Shown here: piece by piece, positions 1 through 8,770 of the stretch | Layout of the letters: each line of letters starts with the position of its first letter | How positions within the stretch are numbered: position 1 is the first letter of the stretch | From: Alloclostridium intestinigallinarum | GTDB lineage: Bacteria > Bacillota > Clostridia > Christensenellales > UBA3700 | Direction of reading: 5' to 3' | Length of the DNA stretch: 14,718 nucleotides | Assembly (NCBI GenBank): GCA_904393845.1 | Contig: CAJFNB010000042.1 | Span: forward strand, 1-14,718 | Program-made: the position numbers and the translations under genes | The notes under the pieces: model-generated | What the model saw: only the letters and a program-made list of their open reading frames with translations | Database searches by the model: none | What the model was told of the DNA's origin: nothing

Positions 1-1787
1 TTATGTACCTTACCAACTGCGCGGACAGGGGGATAGGTTATCTCGATATGTTCAACATCACGTCAAGCGAGATGGCGGAAAAAGTGAGCTCCGTTATAAC
101 CAATTCCGTGGCGTCCATGGTGGGCATGATTCCCGAAGGTCTGGTGATGATGACTTCCATCGCCCTGGCGGTCGGCGTAATCAAACTTGCGCGTAAACAG
201 ACGCTCGTGCAGGATCTGTATTCGATAGAAACGCTTGCGCGCGTGGATATGCTCTGCCTCGACAAGACGGGCACGATAACCGAAGGCAGTATGCAGGTGG
301 AGCGCATTCACCAGTATACGGATAAATACGGCTCGGTGACGGATATAATGACTTCCATGGTCGCGGCGCTGGGCGCAAGCGGTTCCACGTTCGAAGCGTT
401 CGCCGACTACTTCAAGGGCGAAACGGCGTGGAGCCACGTCGCAACCGTGCCTTTTTCGTCCTCGCGCAAGTGGAGCGGGGCGGACTTCGGCGACAAGGGC
501 AGGTTTATAGTGGGCGCGCCCGAATTCGTGCTCAAAGAGCGCTACTCGCTCGTACAAAAGGACGTGGAAAATTACACCGCCCAGGGTTACCGCGTACTGC
601 TCCTCGTATATTCCCCGCAATCTATCAAGGAAAACGTGCGCGAGGATAAATTAAAGCCTGTCGCGCTTATAATACTGTCCGACAAGATAAGGGCGAGCGC
701 GAATTCCACTTTGAAGTATTTCGCGGAACAGGGCGTGGAGATAAAGATAATTTCCGGCGACAATCCCATCACCGTTTCCAAGGTGGCGGAGCGTGCGGGA
801 GTCAAAAACTACGACAGCTATATAGACGCCACCACGTTGAAGACGGAAGAGGAAGTGTTCGCCGCCTGCGACAAGTACACGATATTCGGCAGGGTTACGC
901 CCAAGCAGAAGAAGATACTCGTCCAGGGTCTGAAAGCGAAGGGGCATACCGTCGGCATGACGGGCGACGGCGTAAACGACGTTATGGCGCTCAAAGAAGC
1001 GGATTGCTCCATAGCCATGGCTTCGGGAAGCGAGGCGGCGCGCAATGTGGCGCAACTCGTGCTTATGAACAGCGATTTCGCCTCTCTGCCCAGCGTGGTG
1101 CTGGAAGGCAGAAGAGTGATAAACAATATCGAGAGGGTGGCGTCGCTCTTCCTCGTGAAGACTACGTTCAGCACGCTGCTTACGCTCATGTGCATAATTT
1201 TGCAGATGTCCTATCCTTTCGTACCCATACAGCTTACGCTTATCAGCGCGCTGTTCGTGGGCATACCGTCCTTCTTCCTCGCACTTGAACCCAACGGCAG
1301 AAAGGTGGAGGGCAACTTCCTTAGCAAAGTGTTCTCAAAGGCGCTGCCGGCGGGCATGACAATAACGCTTATGGTTACGATAGCCTGTGTACTGTACCGC
1401 GACATCGGGCTGGACGTTTCCGCGCAGATAGCGACAATGGCGTTCTTCATAACCGCGCTGTCCTCGCTGATAGTGCTCCTGCAGGCGTGCTATCCGTATA
1501 CAAAGCTGAGGCTGCTGATTATCGGTCTGGCGGTGGTGGTGCTCATATTCGCCGTGAGCGTGGACTGGACGAGGGAATTCTTCTCAATAACGTCGCTCAC
1601 GTCCGATATGCTGAGGAATCTGATAATAATGATGGTCTGCGTTCCGCCCTGCATACTGTTTATGCGTGCGGAAGTGGGCGCGATACGAGAGCTGTACAGG
1701 ACGATAAAGAAGTTCTTTATCAACGTGTACACTTGGATAAAAAATACCGCAAATAAGTTTATCGGGAGTATAAAGAAGAACAAATGA
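1..1787 (+). CDS. P-type cation-transporting ATPase, CtpE-like, C-terminal part (5' end outside window)
   Basis: This is an integral membrane cation pump of the P-type (E1-E2) superfamily. The frame is open at the left edge, so the N-terminal helices and actuator domain are missing. The first Met (base 3) is internal, because the phosphorylation motif DKTGT starts only at residue 87 of the visible part and lies some 300 residues in for whole enzymes. Visible in order are a helix with the PEGL motif (residues 44-47), phospho-acceptor Asp87, the nucleotide-binding domain, a SGDNP segment, the hinge TGDGVND (320-326) and about six C-terminal hydrophobic helices from residue 380. The stretch linking PEGL to DKTGT (SIETLARVDMLCLDKTGT) resembles the CtpE/CaxP group, which is linked to calcium; the substrate here is inferred. 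The C-terminus is Lys-rich. Its stop overlaps the guaA start as ATGA, so the two are probably cotranscribed. Family certain, ion uncertain. Confidence 0.93.
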   Translation, partial: MYLTNCADRGIGYLDMFNITSSEMAEKVSSVITNSVASMVGMIPEGLVMMTSIALAVGVIKLARKQTLVQDLYSIETLARVDMLCLDKTGTITEGSMQVERIHQYTDKYGSVTDIMTSMVAALGASGSTFEAFADYFKGETAWSHVATVPFSSSRKWSGADFGDKGRFIVGAPEFVLKERYSLVQKDVENYTAQGYRVLLLVYSPQSIKENVREDKLKPVALIILSDKIRASANSTLKYFAEQGVEIKIISGDNPITVSKVAERAGVKNYDSYIDATTLKTEEEVFAACDKYTIFGRVTPKQKKILVQGLKAKGHTVGMTGDGVNDVMALKEADCSIAMASGSEAARNVAQLVLMNSDFASLPSVVLEGRRVINNIERVASLFLVKTTFSTLLTLMCIILQMSYPFVPIQLTLISALFVGIPSFFLALEPNGRKVEGNFLSKVFSKALPAGMTITLMVTIACVLYRDIGLDVSAQIATMAFFITALSSLIVLLQACYPYTKLRLLIIGLAVVVLIFAVSVDWTREFFSITSLTSDMLRNLIIMMVCVPPCILFMRAEVGAIRELYRTIKKFFINVYTWIKNTANKFIGSIKKNK

Positions 1788-3319
1788 ATCATGAGTTAGT
1801 AGTGGTACTCGACTTCGGCGGTCAGTATAACCAGCTGATCGCGCGCAGGGTAAGAGAGCAGAACGTTTACTGCGAAATGTATCCCTGCACCAAGCCGGCG
1901 CAGGAGATTCTCGCCAAGAACCCGAAGGGCATTATCTTCACGGGCGGACCTTCCAGCGTATATGAAGAGGGCGCGCCCAAGGTGGATAAGGCAATTCTGG
2001 AATCGGGTATTCCCGTGCTCGGCATCTGCTACGGCGCGCAGCTCATCGCACATATGCTGGGCGGAGAGGTAAAGCACGCGAGCAAGCGCGAATACGGCCG
2101 CCAGATAGCCTCTTACGACACTTCGTCGCCCATATACAAGGGACTGAACGATAAGGGCGTGTGCTGGATGAGCCATACGGACAGGGTGGAACAGCTCCCC
2201 GAAGGTTTCAAGGTGCTCGCAAGCACGGATACCTGCAAAATAGCGGCGTACGGAAACGAAGAAAAGCGCATCTACGGCGTGCAGTACCACCCCGAGGTCG
2301 TGCACAGCCAGCAGGGTATAGATATGCTGCGCAACTTCCTTTACAACGTTGCGGGCGTGCACGGAGACTGGACGATGGATAATTTTGTGGCAAGCAAGGT
2401 TGCCGAACTCAAAGCGCTCATAGGCGATAAAAAAGTGCTTTGCGCGTTCAGCGGCGGCGTTGACAGCGCGGTAGCCGCAACGCTTATCCACCGCGCGGTG
2501 GGCGATAACCTCACCTGCATTTTCGTCGACCACGGTCTTTTGCGCAAGTACGAGGCGGACGAAGTCATGCGCGTATTCAAGGAAGAGCGCGGAATGAACG
2601 TCATTCTGGCGGACGCATCCAAGCGTTTCCTCAAAATTTTAAGCGGCGTGAAAGAGCCGGAGAAAAAGCGCAAGCTGATAGGTGCCGAATTTATCCGCGT
2701 ATTCGAAGAAGAGGCGAACAAGATAGGCGAGGTGGACTTCCTCGTCCAGGGTACCATCTATCCCGACGTGATAGAATCGGGACTGGGCAATTCCGCGACG
2801 ATAAAGAGCCACCACAACGTGGGCGGGCTTCCCAGCGTCATCAAATTCAAAAGCCTCGTAGAGCCGCTCCGCGACCTGTTCAAAGACGAAGTGCGCAAGG
2901 TGGGTTTCGAGCTGGGGCTGCCCAGAAACATCGTCATGCGCCAGCCGTTCCCCGGTCCCGGACTTGCAATCAGGGTGATAGGCAATATAACCGAGCGCAA
3001 GCTGAAAATTTTGCGCGACGCTGACTATATTTTGCGTGAAGAGATAGCTTTGAACAATCTGGATACCGAGATATGGCAGTATTTCGCGGTACTCACGAAT
3101 ATGCGCAGCGTGGGCGTTATGGGCGACAGCAGAACTTACGACTACACGGTGGTTTTGCGTGCGGTCACGTCCGTGGACGGCATGACGGCGGATTGGGCGC
3201 GCATTCCTTTCGACGTGCTCAGCCGCATATCCGAGCGCATAGTAAACGAAGTGAAGCACGTGAACAGGGTGGTTTACGACATAACGTCCAAGCCTCCGGC
3301 AACGATAGAATGGGAATAA
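1784..3319 (+). CDS. guaA: GMP synthase, glutamine-hydrolysing
   Basis: It converts XMP to GMP using ATP and ammonia released from glutamine, the last step of guanine nucleotide synthesis in the cytosol. The 511-residue length is normal for the bacterial fused enzyme. The N-terminal class I amidotransferase domain (1 to about 195) shows the nucleophile elbow GICYGAQ with Cys82 and the His169/Glu171 pair in QYHPEV. The ATP pyrophosphatase domain follows with the P-loop SGGVDS (223-228). The C-terminal dimerisation domain ends in the typical KPPATIEWE. The ATG overlaps the ATPase stop by four bases; upstream are only a weak AAGAAG five bases away and a distant GGGAG, so translational coupling is likely. 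purA follows after 40 bases. No xanthine or guanine riboswitch was seen, as expected for an operon-internal position. Confidence 0.98.
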   Translation: MNHELVVVLDFGGQYNQLIARRVREQNVYCEMYPCTKPAQEILAKNPKGIIFTGGPSSVYEEGAPKVDKAILESGIPVLGICYGAQLIAHMLGGEVKHASKREYGRQIASYDTSSPIYKGLNDKGVCWMSHTDRVEQLPEGFKVLASTDTCKIAAYGNEEKRIYGVQYHPEVVHSQQGIDMLRNFLYNVAGVHGDWTMDNFVASKVAELKALIGDKKVLCAFSGGVDSAVAATLIHRAVGDNLTCIFVDHGLLRKYEADEVMRVFKEERGMNVILADASKRFLKILSGVKEPEKKRKLIGAEFIRVFEEEANKIGEVDFLVQGTIYPDVIESGLGNSATIKSHHNVGGLPSVIKFKSLVEPLRDLFKDEVRKVGFELGLPRNIVMRQPFPGPGLAIRVIGNITERKLKILRDADYILREEIALNNLDTEIWQYFAVLTNMRSVGVMGDSRTYDYTVVLRAVTSVDGMTADWARIPFDVLSRISERIVNEVKHVNRVVYDITSKPPATIEWE

Positions 3320-3345
3320 CCGCCATACAACAAGTAAATTTTCTC

Positions 3346-3352
3346 AAAGGAG
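3346..3352 (+). promoter_or_regulatory. Strong Shine-Dalgarno of purA
   Basis: AAAGGAG lies seven bases before the purA ATG at 3360. It is one of the clearest ribosome binding sites in the window and fixes the purA start. It also shows that this organism uses SD-led initiation, which matters for the genes here that lack any SD. Confidence 0.85.
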
Positions 3353-3359
3353 AAGGAAT

Positions 3360-4634
3360 ATGTTAACAGCAATAGTGGGAATCAACTGGGGCGATGAAGG
3401 CAAAGGCAGAATGGTTGACCTCATCTCCCGTGACTACGACGTGGTGTGCCGCTACCAGGGCGGCAACAACGCCGGACACACCGTCATCAACGAGCGCGGA
3501 AAATTCATTCTGAATCTGATACCTTCCGGTATTCTGCGCCCCGAAGTGACCAACGTCATGGGCAACGGCATGGTTATCGACATCAGGCACCTGTGCGGCG
3601 AGCTGGACAAGCTGGCGGCGGCAGGCGTGGAAATCACCCCCGAACAATTGAAGATAAGCGAAAGGGCGGTGATATGTATGCCTTACCACGTGCAACAGGA
3701 CTGCCTGGAAGAAGACAGACTCGGCGACGCCAAGTACGGCTCCACCCGCCGCGGTATCGCGCCCGTATACGGCGACAAATATCTTAAAAAAGTGATAATG
3801 ATGGGCGACCTGTTCTATCCCGAACAGCTCAAAAAGCGCCTTGAAGGCATAATAGATTACAAGAATCTGTTCATAAACAAAGCCTACGGCGCACAGCCCA
3901 TAACCATGGAAGCCATGCTCGAATATCTGGGTACGTACGGCGAAAGGCTCAAACCGCACGTCACCAACGTCTCCGCATTCCTCGAAAAGGCGATAGACGA
4001 AGGCAAGAACGTCATGTTTGAAGCCCAGCTCGGCGCCTTGCGCGACATAGACTTCGGCATCAATCCTTATACTTCTTCGTCCAACACCATAGCGGCTTAT
4101 GCGCCCATAGGCGCGGGCATTCCCAACCGCAAGCTGGACAGGGTAATAGGCATTATGAAGGCATATTCTTCCTGCGTGGGCGAAGGACCCTTCACCGTGG
4201 AGTGGTTCGGCAAGGAAGCGGAAGAACTCCGCGCGGCGGGCGGCGAGTACGGCGCGGCTACGGGCAGACCCAGAAGGGTGGGACCTTTCGACGCGGTCGC
4301 TTCGCGTTACGGCGTGTTCGCCCAGGGCGCGGACACTCTTGCGCTCACCAAGATGGACGTGCTGTCTTATATGGATAAAATACCCGTGTGCGTGGCTTAC
4401 GACGTTAACGGAGAGCGCACGACGGAATTCCCCCGCGGCGTAAGGCTGGACGAGGCAAAGCCCGTATACGAATACGTGGACGGCTGGAAGTGCGACATAG
4501 GCTCCAGCCGTAAGATGGAAGATCTGCCCGTTGCGGCGCGCAAGTATATCGACTATCTCGAAAAGCTGGTCGATTGCGAAATTTCCATCGTATCGGTCGG
4601 CGCGGAGCGCGACGAGTACGTAACGCGCAAATAA
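3360..4634 (+). CDS. purA: Adenylosuccinate synthetase
   Basis: It joins IMP and aspartate with GTP to make adenylosuccinate, the committed step of the AMP branch. At 424 residues it has family length. Near the N-terminus WGDEGKG carries the catalytic Asp and GTP loop, followed by GGNNAGHTV with the catalytic His. Further on are the IMP-binding STRRGIAP segment, TSSSN, a VGEGPF segment and the guanine-binding TKMDVL. Position 8 of the first motif is Arg (GDEGKGR) where most bacterial enzymes have Lys, and GIAPVYGDKY replaces the usual GIGPAY.DK, so it belongs to a diverged branch of PurA. Core residues are kept, so it should be active. Together with guaA upstream, both fates of IMP sit in one probable transcript. 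An AT-rich inverted repeat follows the stop. Confidence 0.97.
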   Translation: MLTAIVGINWGDEGKGRMVDLISRDYDVVCRYQGGNNAGHTVINERGKFILNLIPSGILRPEVTNVMGNGMVIDIRHLCGELDKLAAAGVEITPEQLKISERAVICMPYHVQQDCLEEDRLGDAKYGSTRRGIAPVYGDKYLKKVIMMGDLFYPEQLKKRLEGIIDYKNLFINKAYGAQPITMEAMLEYLGTYGERLKPHVTNVSAFLEKAIDEGKNVMFEAQLGALRDIDFGINPYTSSSNTIAAYAPIGAGIPNRKLDRVIGIMKAYSSCVGEGPFTVEWFGKEAEELRAAGGEYGAATGRPRRVGPFDAVASRYGVFAQGADTLALTKMDVLSYMDKIPVCVAYDVNGERTTEFPRGVRLDEAKPVYEYVDGWKCDIGSSRKMEDLPVAARKYIDYLEKLVDCEISIVSVGAERDEYVTRK

Positions 4635-4636
4635 GC

Positions 4637-4665
4637 TATATATTATTAGGTATATATAATATATA
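4637..4665 (+). promoter_or_regulatory. AT-only inverted repeat with candidate nth promoter
   Basis: The 30-base gap between purA and nth holds a 10-bp inverted repeat made only of A and T (arms 4637-4646 and 4656-4665). The right arm contains a consensus TATAAT at 4655-4660 and ends on the A of the nth ATG. No Shine-Dalgarno stands at a usable distance; the only AGG is 14 bases upstream. If TATAAT works as a -10, transcription would begin at or just inside the start codon. The overlapping TATATA at 4653-4658 would give the six-base spacing seen at other genes here. No recognisable -35 is present, so this is weak as a promoter. It could simply be an AT-rich linker. Confidence 0.35.
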
Positions 4666-5306
4666 TGGAGTTTACTAAAGAGCAAATAGACGATATGTTC
4701 GACAGGCTTGCGCTTGCACACCCGCAGGCGGAATGCGAACTGGAGTTCAATTCGACGTTCGAACTGCTCGTGGCGGTGATTTTGTCGGCGCAGTGCACGG
4801 ACAAGCGCGTGAACGAAGTCACGAAAGTTTTATTTGCCAGGTACAACAAGCCGGAGGATTTTGCCGACATAAAGCAGGAAGAGTTGGAGCGGCTTATTTA
4901 CTCCTGCGGCTTTTACCGCAGTAAGGCGGCGCACATCATCTCCTGCGCGCGCGATATAGTAGAGCGCTTTAACGGGCAGGTGCCCGAGGACTTTGAAAGT
5001 CTGCTTTCGCTTGCCGGCGTGGGCAGAAAGACCGCCAACGTAGTCAGCGCCGTGGCGTTCGGCAAGCAGGCGATGGCGGTGGATACCCACGTGCTGCGCC
5101 TTGCAAACAGGATAGGGCTTGCAAACTCTGACAAGCCCGAGCAGGTGGAAAAACAGCTTACACGGATAATTCCGAACGACAGGCTTTCGCAGGCGCACCA
5201 TCTGCTCATACATCACGGCAGATATATCTGTACTGCGCGCAAACCCGATTGTACGCAGTGCCCGATAACGCAATATTGCAAATTCTACAATGAAGGTGGA
5301 TTATGA
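4665..5306 (+). CDS. nth: Endonuclease III (DNA glycosylase/AP lyase)
   Basis: A base-excision repair enzyme that removes oxidised pyrimidines from DNA and cleaves the abasic site by beta-elimination. At 213 residues it matches the E. coli enzyme closely. Residues 35-50 hold the LSAQCTDKRVN helix. The helix-hairpin-helix reads LAGVGRKTANVV with catalytic Lys122, and the catalytic Asp140 is in AVDTHVLR. The C-terminal [4Fe-4S] cluster has its four cysteines at 189, 196, 199 and 205, the canonical C-x6-C-x2-C-x5-C spacing. It opens a tight run with nfnA, nfnB, obg and yhbY, and its stop overlaps the nfnA start as ATGA. The first ATG is chosen for family length; it has no Shine-Dalgarno. Confidence 0.97.
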   Translation: MEFTKEQIDDMFDRLALAHPQAECELEFNSTFELLVAVILSAQCTDKRVNEVTKVLFARYNKPEDFADIKQEELERLIYSCGFYRSKAAHIISCARDIVERFNGQVPEDFESLLSLAGVGRKTANVVSAVAFGKQAMAVDTHVLRLANRIGLANSDKPEQVEKQLTRIIPNDRLSQAHHLLIHHGRYICTARKPDCTQCPITQYCKFYNEGGL

Positions 5307-6121
5307 ACAAAATTTTAAGCATCGTTGAAACCGCGCCCCGCGTGGTGAGGCTGGAAGTGGAAGCCCCCGATGTGGCAAAACATTGTCAGCCCGGTCAATT
5401 TATCATTCTTAGGGCGGATGCCGAAGGAGAAAGAGTGCCTTTTACCATCTGCGATTACGACAGGGAAAAGGGCACGATAACCCTGCTTGTACAAGTTGTG
5501 GGCGACACCACCGCCGAAATCGCCGCGTTAAAGGCGGGCGACTATATCCACGACCTGGTCGGTCCCTTGGGCAACCCCACCGAACTTGAACAGTATGAAA
5601 ACGTGGTGCTCGTGGGCGGCGGCATAGGTTGCGCGGTCATCTATCCCCAGGCTAAAAAGCGTATGAAAGAAGGTAAACCGTGCGATATTATAATAGGGGC
5701 TAAGACTTCCCAACTGCTGTTTGCGAAGGAAGACTTCAAAAAATTCGCCAAAAACCTGTACGTCACCACCGACGACGGCTCGGAAGGTCTGAAAGGCTTT
5801 GTCACCACCCAGCTTGAACTTTTGATACAGAGCGGTGAAAAAATAGACTGCGTGTTCGTCGTAGGCCCTATGATAATGATGAAAAACGTGTGCGACGTCA
5901 CCGCAAAATACGATATACCCACGGTTGTCAGCATGAACTCGCTTATGCTCGACGGTACGGGAATGTGCGGCTGCTGCCGCATCACCGTAGGCGGCGAAAC
6001 CAAGTACGCGTGCGTGGACGGTCCCGAATTCGACGGACACAAGGTCGACTTCAGGGAGGCCATGCAAAGGGTAGACTTTTATAAGAAGCGCGGCAACGAC
6101 TGCCGTATGATGAGGTATTGA
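5303..6121 (+). CDS. nfnA: NfnA-type small subunit of NADH-dependent ferredoxin:NADP+ oxidoreductase (PyrK-like)
   Basis: A soluble FAD- and [2Fe-2S]-containing NAD(H) reductase. With the next gene it fits the electron-bifurcating transhydrogenase Nfn, which couples NADH and reduced ferredoxin to NADP+ reduction. In the 272 residues, an FAD-binding barrel has RVPFTI at 44-49, the NAD-binding part has VGGGIGCAV at 104-112, and the C-terminal iron-sulfur loop has Cys222, Cys224, Cys225 and Cys237 near Asp217. The loop spacing (GMCGCC then ACVDGP) is that of Nfn and related sulfide-dehydrogenase-like subunits rather than plant-type ferredoxin. GAAGG six bases before the ATG is a good ribosome site. 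The start overlaps nth by four bases, and nfnB begins one base after the stop. PyrK of dihydroorotate dehydrogenase is the main alternative, but no pyrD is present. Confidence 0.9.
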   Translation: MNKILSIVETAPRVVRLEVEAPDVAKHCQPGQFIILRADAEGERVPFTICDYDREKGTITLLVQVVGDTTAEIAALKAGDYIHDLVGPLGNPTELEQYENVVLVGGGIGCAVIYPQAKKRMKEGKPCDIIIGAKTSQLLFAKEDFKKFAKNLYVTTDDGSEGLKGFVTTQLELLIQSGEKIDCVFVVGPMIMMKNVCDVTAKYDIPTVVSMNSLMLDGTGMCGCCRITVGGETKYACVDGPEFDGHKVDFREAMQRVDFYKKRGNDCRMMRY

Positions 6122-6122
6122 T

Positions 6123-7508
6123 ATGGCAAAGGCAAATATGAAAGGAAGAAACGCACCCCGCGTGCAGGACGCAAAGGAAAGGATAAGGAACTTCGACGAA
6201 GTGAGCCACGGCTTTGACGACACCACCATGGTGGAAGAAGCCAATCGTTGCCTCAACTGTAAGAACGCCCCCTGCATGGGCGGCTGTCCGGTAGGAATTC
6301 ATATTCCCGAGTTTATCTCCTGCCTGAAAGAAGGGGATAAGGAAGGCGCGAGCGAGGTTATCGCCCGTTCCACCAAACTGCCCGCCATATGCGGCAGGGT
6401 ATGCCCCCAGGAGCGGCAGTGTGAAAAATACTGCGTGCGCAACCGTGCGGGCGGAGCAGTCGCAATCGGTCAGCTCGAGCGTTGCGTGGGCGACTACAAT
6501 CTTACCAAAGAAAACGTGAAATCCGCTCCCGACCCTTCGGCACCCGCCGTAGCAATAGTAGGAAGCGGTCCCGCAGGACTAACCTGCGCGGCGGACTGCC
6601 TGTCCGCGGGTCTGCGCGTGACCATATTCGAAGCCTTCCACAAGGCGGGCGGCGTGCTCACTTACGGCATACCCGAATTCCGTCTGCCCAAGGCGATCGT
6701 GGATAAGGAAATATCCAAACTGCTCGATATGGGCTGTGAAATCAAGCTCAACAGCGTTGTGGGCAGAAGCGAAACCATAGACGAACTCAAACGCGATTAC
6801 GACGCCATTTTCATCTCTTCGGGCGCGGGACTTCCGCAGTTTTTGCACATAGAGGGCGAAAATCTGAACGGCGTAATGTCCGCAAACGAGTTTTTGACGC
6901 GCGTCAATCTGATGAAGGCGTATAAAAAAGACAGCGCAACTCCAATCTACTGCGGTCAGAACGTGGTCGTCGTGGGAGCGGGCAACGTGGCTATGGACGC
7001 GGCGAGGACGGCTAAGCGTCTGGGCGGCGACGTTACCATCGTCTACCGCCGTTCGCGCGACGAAATTCCCGCCAGGGCGGAAGAAGTCGAGCACGCGGAA
7101 GAAGAAGGAGTAAAATTCATGCTCCTCACCAATCCCGTATCCATCGGCGGCGACGAAACGGGCATGGTCAACCGCATGACCTGTATTAAAATGGAGCTTG
7201 GCGAACCCGACGCTTCGGGCAGGCGCCGTCCCATTCCCGTAGAGGGCAGCGAATTCGACGTTGCCACCGACCACGTCATAGTCGCGCTGGGCACGTCCCC
7301 CAATCCGCTCATCAAAAAAGCGTTCCCCATGCTTTCGTTCAATCCCCGCGGCACTATCGTTGCGGACGAGAATATGTTCACGGGCGTTGAAGGCATCTGG
7401 GCGGGTGGCGACGTCGTAACAGGCTCCGCCACCGTTATATCCGCAATGGGCGCGGGGCGCAAGGCGGCGGCGCAGATAATCAAATATATAGGAGAAAAGA
7501 AGAAGTAA
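6123..7508 (+). CDS. nfnB: NfnB-type large subunit (GltD-like NADP oxidoreductase)
   Basis: Large subunit of the probable Nfn transhydrogenase, a flavoprotein related to the glutamate synthase small subunit. At 461 residues it is of usual length. The N-terminal part binds iron-sulfur clusters: Cys43, 46, 51 and 55 and Cys90, 94, 100 and 104. An FAD dinucleotide fold follows (AIVGSGPAGL, 144-153) and then an NADP fold (VVVGAGNVAMDAARTAKRLG, 281-300). A late GIWAGGDVVTG segment closes the FAD site. GAGG seven bases before the ATG serves as ribosome site. Its position one base after nfnA favours Nfn over a glutamate synthase role, since no large GltA subunit is nearby. Its stop shares one base with the obg start (TAATG). 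Confidence 0.92.
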   Translation: MAKANMKGRNAPRVQDAKERIRNFDEVSHGFDDTTMVEEANRCLNCKNAPCMGGCPVGIHIPEFISCLKEGDKEGASEVIARSTKLPAICGRVCPQERQCEKYCVRNRAGGAVAIGQLERCVGDYNLTKENVKSAPDPSAPAVAIVGSGPAGLTCAADCLSAGLRVTIFEAFHKAGGVLTYGIPEFRLPKAIVDKEISKLLDMGCEIKLNSVVGRSETIDELKRDYDAIFISSGAGLPQFLHIEGENLNGVMSANEFLTRVNLMKAYKKDSATPIYCGQNVVVVGAGNVAMDAARTAKRLGGDVTIVYRRSRDEIPARAEEVEHAEEEGVKFMLLTNPVSIGGDETGMVNRMTCIKMELGEPDASGRRRPIPVEGSEFDVATDHVIVALGTSPNPLIKKAFPMLSFNPRGTIVADENMFTGVEGIWAGGDVVTGSATVISAMGAGRKAAAQIIKYIGEKKK

Positions 7509-8767
7509 TGTTTCTCGATATAGCCACCGTATTCGTAAAGGCGGGCAACGGCGGAGACGGCGTTGTGTCCTTTCACACGGAAAAATACGTAGCTAAGGGC
7601 GGACCCGACGGCGGCGACGGCGGAAAGGGCGGCGACGTCATTTTCAAGGTGGACAACAACTCGTCCACTCTCATAGACTTCCGCTTTGCAAAGCACTTCC
7701 GTGCGGAAAACGGCGGCAACGGCGCAGGCAAGAACTGCAAGGGCAAAAGCGGCAAAGATCTGATAATCAAGGTTCCGCAGGGCACGGTTATACGCGATAA
7801 AAAATCGGGTAAAGCCATTGCCGATATGTTTTATCCCGACTCCGTCTTTGTCTGCTGCAAGGGCGGTCTGGGCGGAAAGGGCAACGCGCGCTTTGCCACC
7901 GCACAGCGTAAAGCTCCCAGATTCTGCCAGCTCGGCGAAAAAACGCAGGAGCGCGAGCTTGTGCTCGAATTAAAGACTATTGCGGACGTTGGTCTGGTAG
8001 GTTTCCCCAATGTGGGTAAATCCACCTTCCTCTCAGTAGTCAGCGGCGCAAAGCCCAAGATAGCGGGTTACCACTTTACAACGCTTACGCCCAACCTGGG
8101 TGTGGTGAAGTATCACGACTCGTCATTCGTCCTGGCGGATATTCCGGGGCTTATAGAGGGCGCGAGCGAGGGCGCGGGGCTGGGTCATAAATTCCTCCGC
8201 CATATCGAGCGCGTGCGTTTGATTGTGCACGTCGTGGATATTTCGGGCAGCGAGGGGCGCGACCCGTACCAAGACTTTGTCACAATCAACAGCGAACTGG
8301 GCAATTACGGTGAGCGGCTTGCCGCTTTGCCGCAAATCGTATGCGCCAACAAATGCGACCTTTTGCAGGACGAAGGGTATATTAAGCGGTTTGAAGAAAA
8401 AATAGGGCAAAAAGTGTTCCCCATAAGCGCGGTATCCCACACGGGCGTGGACGCGTTGCTTGCGGAAATCGTAAAAAAGCTGGGCGAACTGCCGCCGGCA
8501 GAGCCGCTTGAAATAGATGAATATTACGAAGAAGTGCCCGACAACGCTTCTTTTGAAGTGTTCCGCGGCTCGGACGGTTCGTTTATGGTGGAAGGCGGTC
8601 TTATAGATATGCTTTCGCGCAACGTCATTTTGTCCGACTACGAAAGTTATCATTACTTCCAGAAGGTGCTCGAAGAACGCGGCGTATTCAAAGCCCTGCG
8701 CGACGCCGGCATTAAGGAAGGCGACGTTGTCCGCATGAAGGACATCGAATTTGAATATACGGAGTAA
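7508..8767 (+). CDS. obg: Obg GTPase, ribosome assembly and stress regulator
   Basis: An essential GTPase that associates with the 50S subunit and helps its late maturation; it is also tied to (p)ppGpp and, in spore formers, to sporulation entry. Three domains are visible in 419 residues. The glycine-rich Obg fold (about 1-157) has runs such as GGPDGGDGGKGG. The G domain has P-loop GFPNVGKST (165-173), DIPG (211-214), NKCD (281-284) and SAVS (307-310). The C-terminal OCT domain (about 345-418) marks the Bacillus/Clostridium form. The start codon overlaps the nfnB stop, with GGAG a rather distant 13 bases upstream, so coupling is likely. yhbY follows three bases after the stop. Only the nth-nfnAB company upstream is less usual. 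Confidence 0.98.
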   Translation: MFLDIATVFVKAGNGGDGVVSFHTEKYVAKGGPDGGDGGKGGDVIFKVDNNSSTLIDFRFAKHFRAENGGNGAGKNCKGKSGKDLIIKVPQGTVIRDKKSGKAIADMFYPDSVFVCCKGGLGGKGNARFATAQRKAPRFCQLGEKTQERELVLELKTIADVGLVGFPNVGKSTFLSVVSGAKPKIAGYHFTTLTPNLGVVKYHDSSFVLADIPGLIEGASEGAGLGHKFLRHIERVRLIVHVVDISGSEGRDPYQDFVTINSELGNYGERLAALPQIVCANKCDLLQDEGYIKRFEEKIGQKVFPISAVSHTGVDALLAEIVKKLGELPPAEPLEIDEYYEEVPDNASFEVFRGSDGSFMVEGGLIDMLSRNVILSDYESYHYFQKVLEERGVFKALRDAGIKEGDVVRMKDIEFEYTE

Positions 8768-8770
8768 AAT

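Noticed and set aside
1700..3359. A purine riboswitch controlling guaA or purA
   Set aside because: guaA overlaps the ATPase gene and only 40 bases precede purA; no purine aptamer pattern is present.
4635..4664. Rho-independent terminator after purA
   Set aside because: The inverted repeat is made only of A and T and lacks a following T-run, so it is too weak for a normal terminator.
63..4721. Long open frames on the - strand opposite the ATPase, guaA and purA
   Set aside because: They are antisense shadows of strongly supported genes. Their products are rich in His, Arg, Val and Tyr, as expected from reversed codons, and have no family features.
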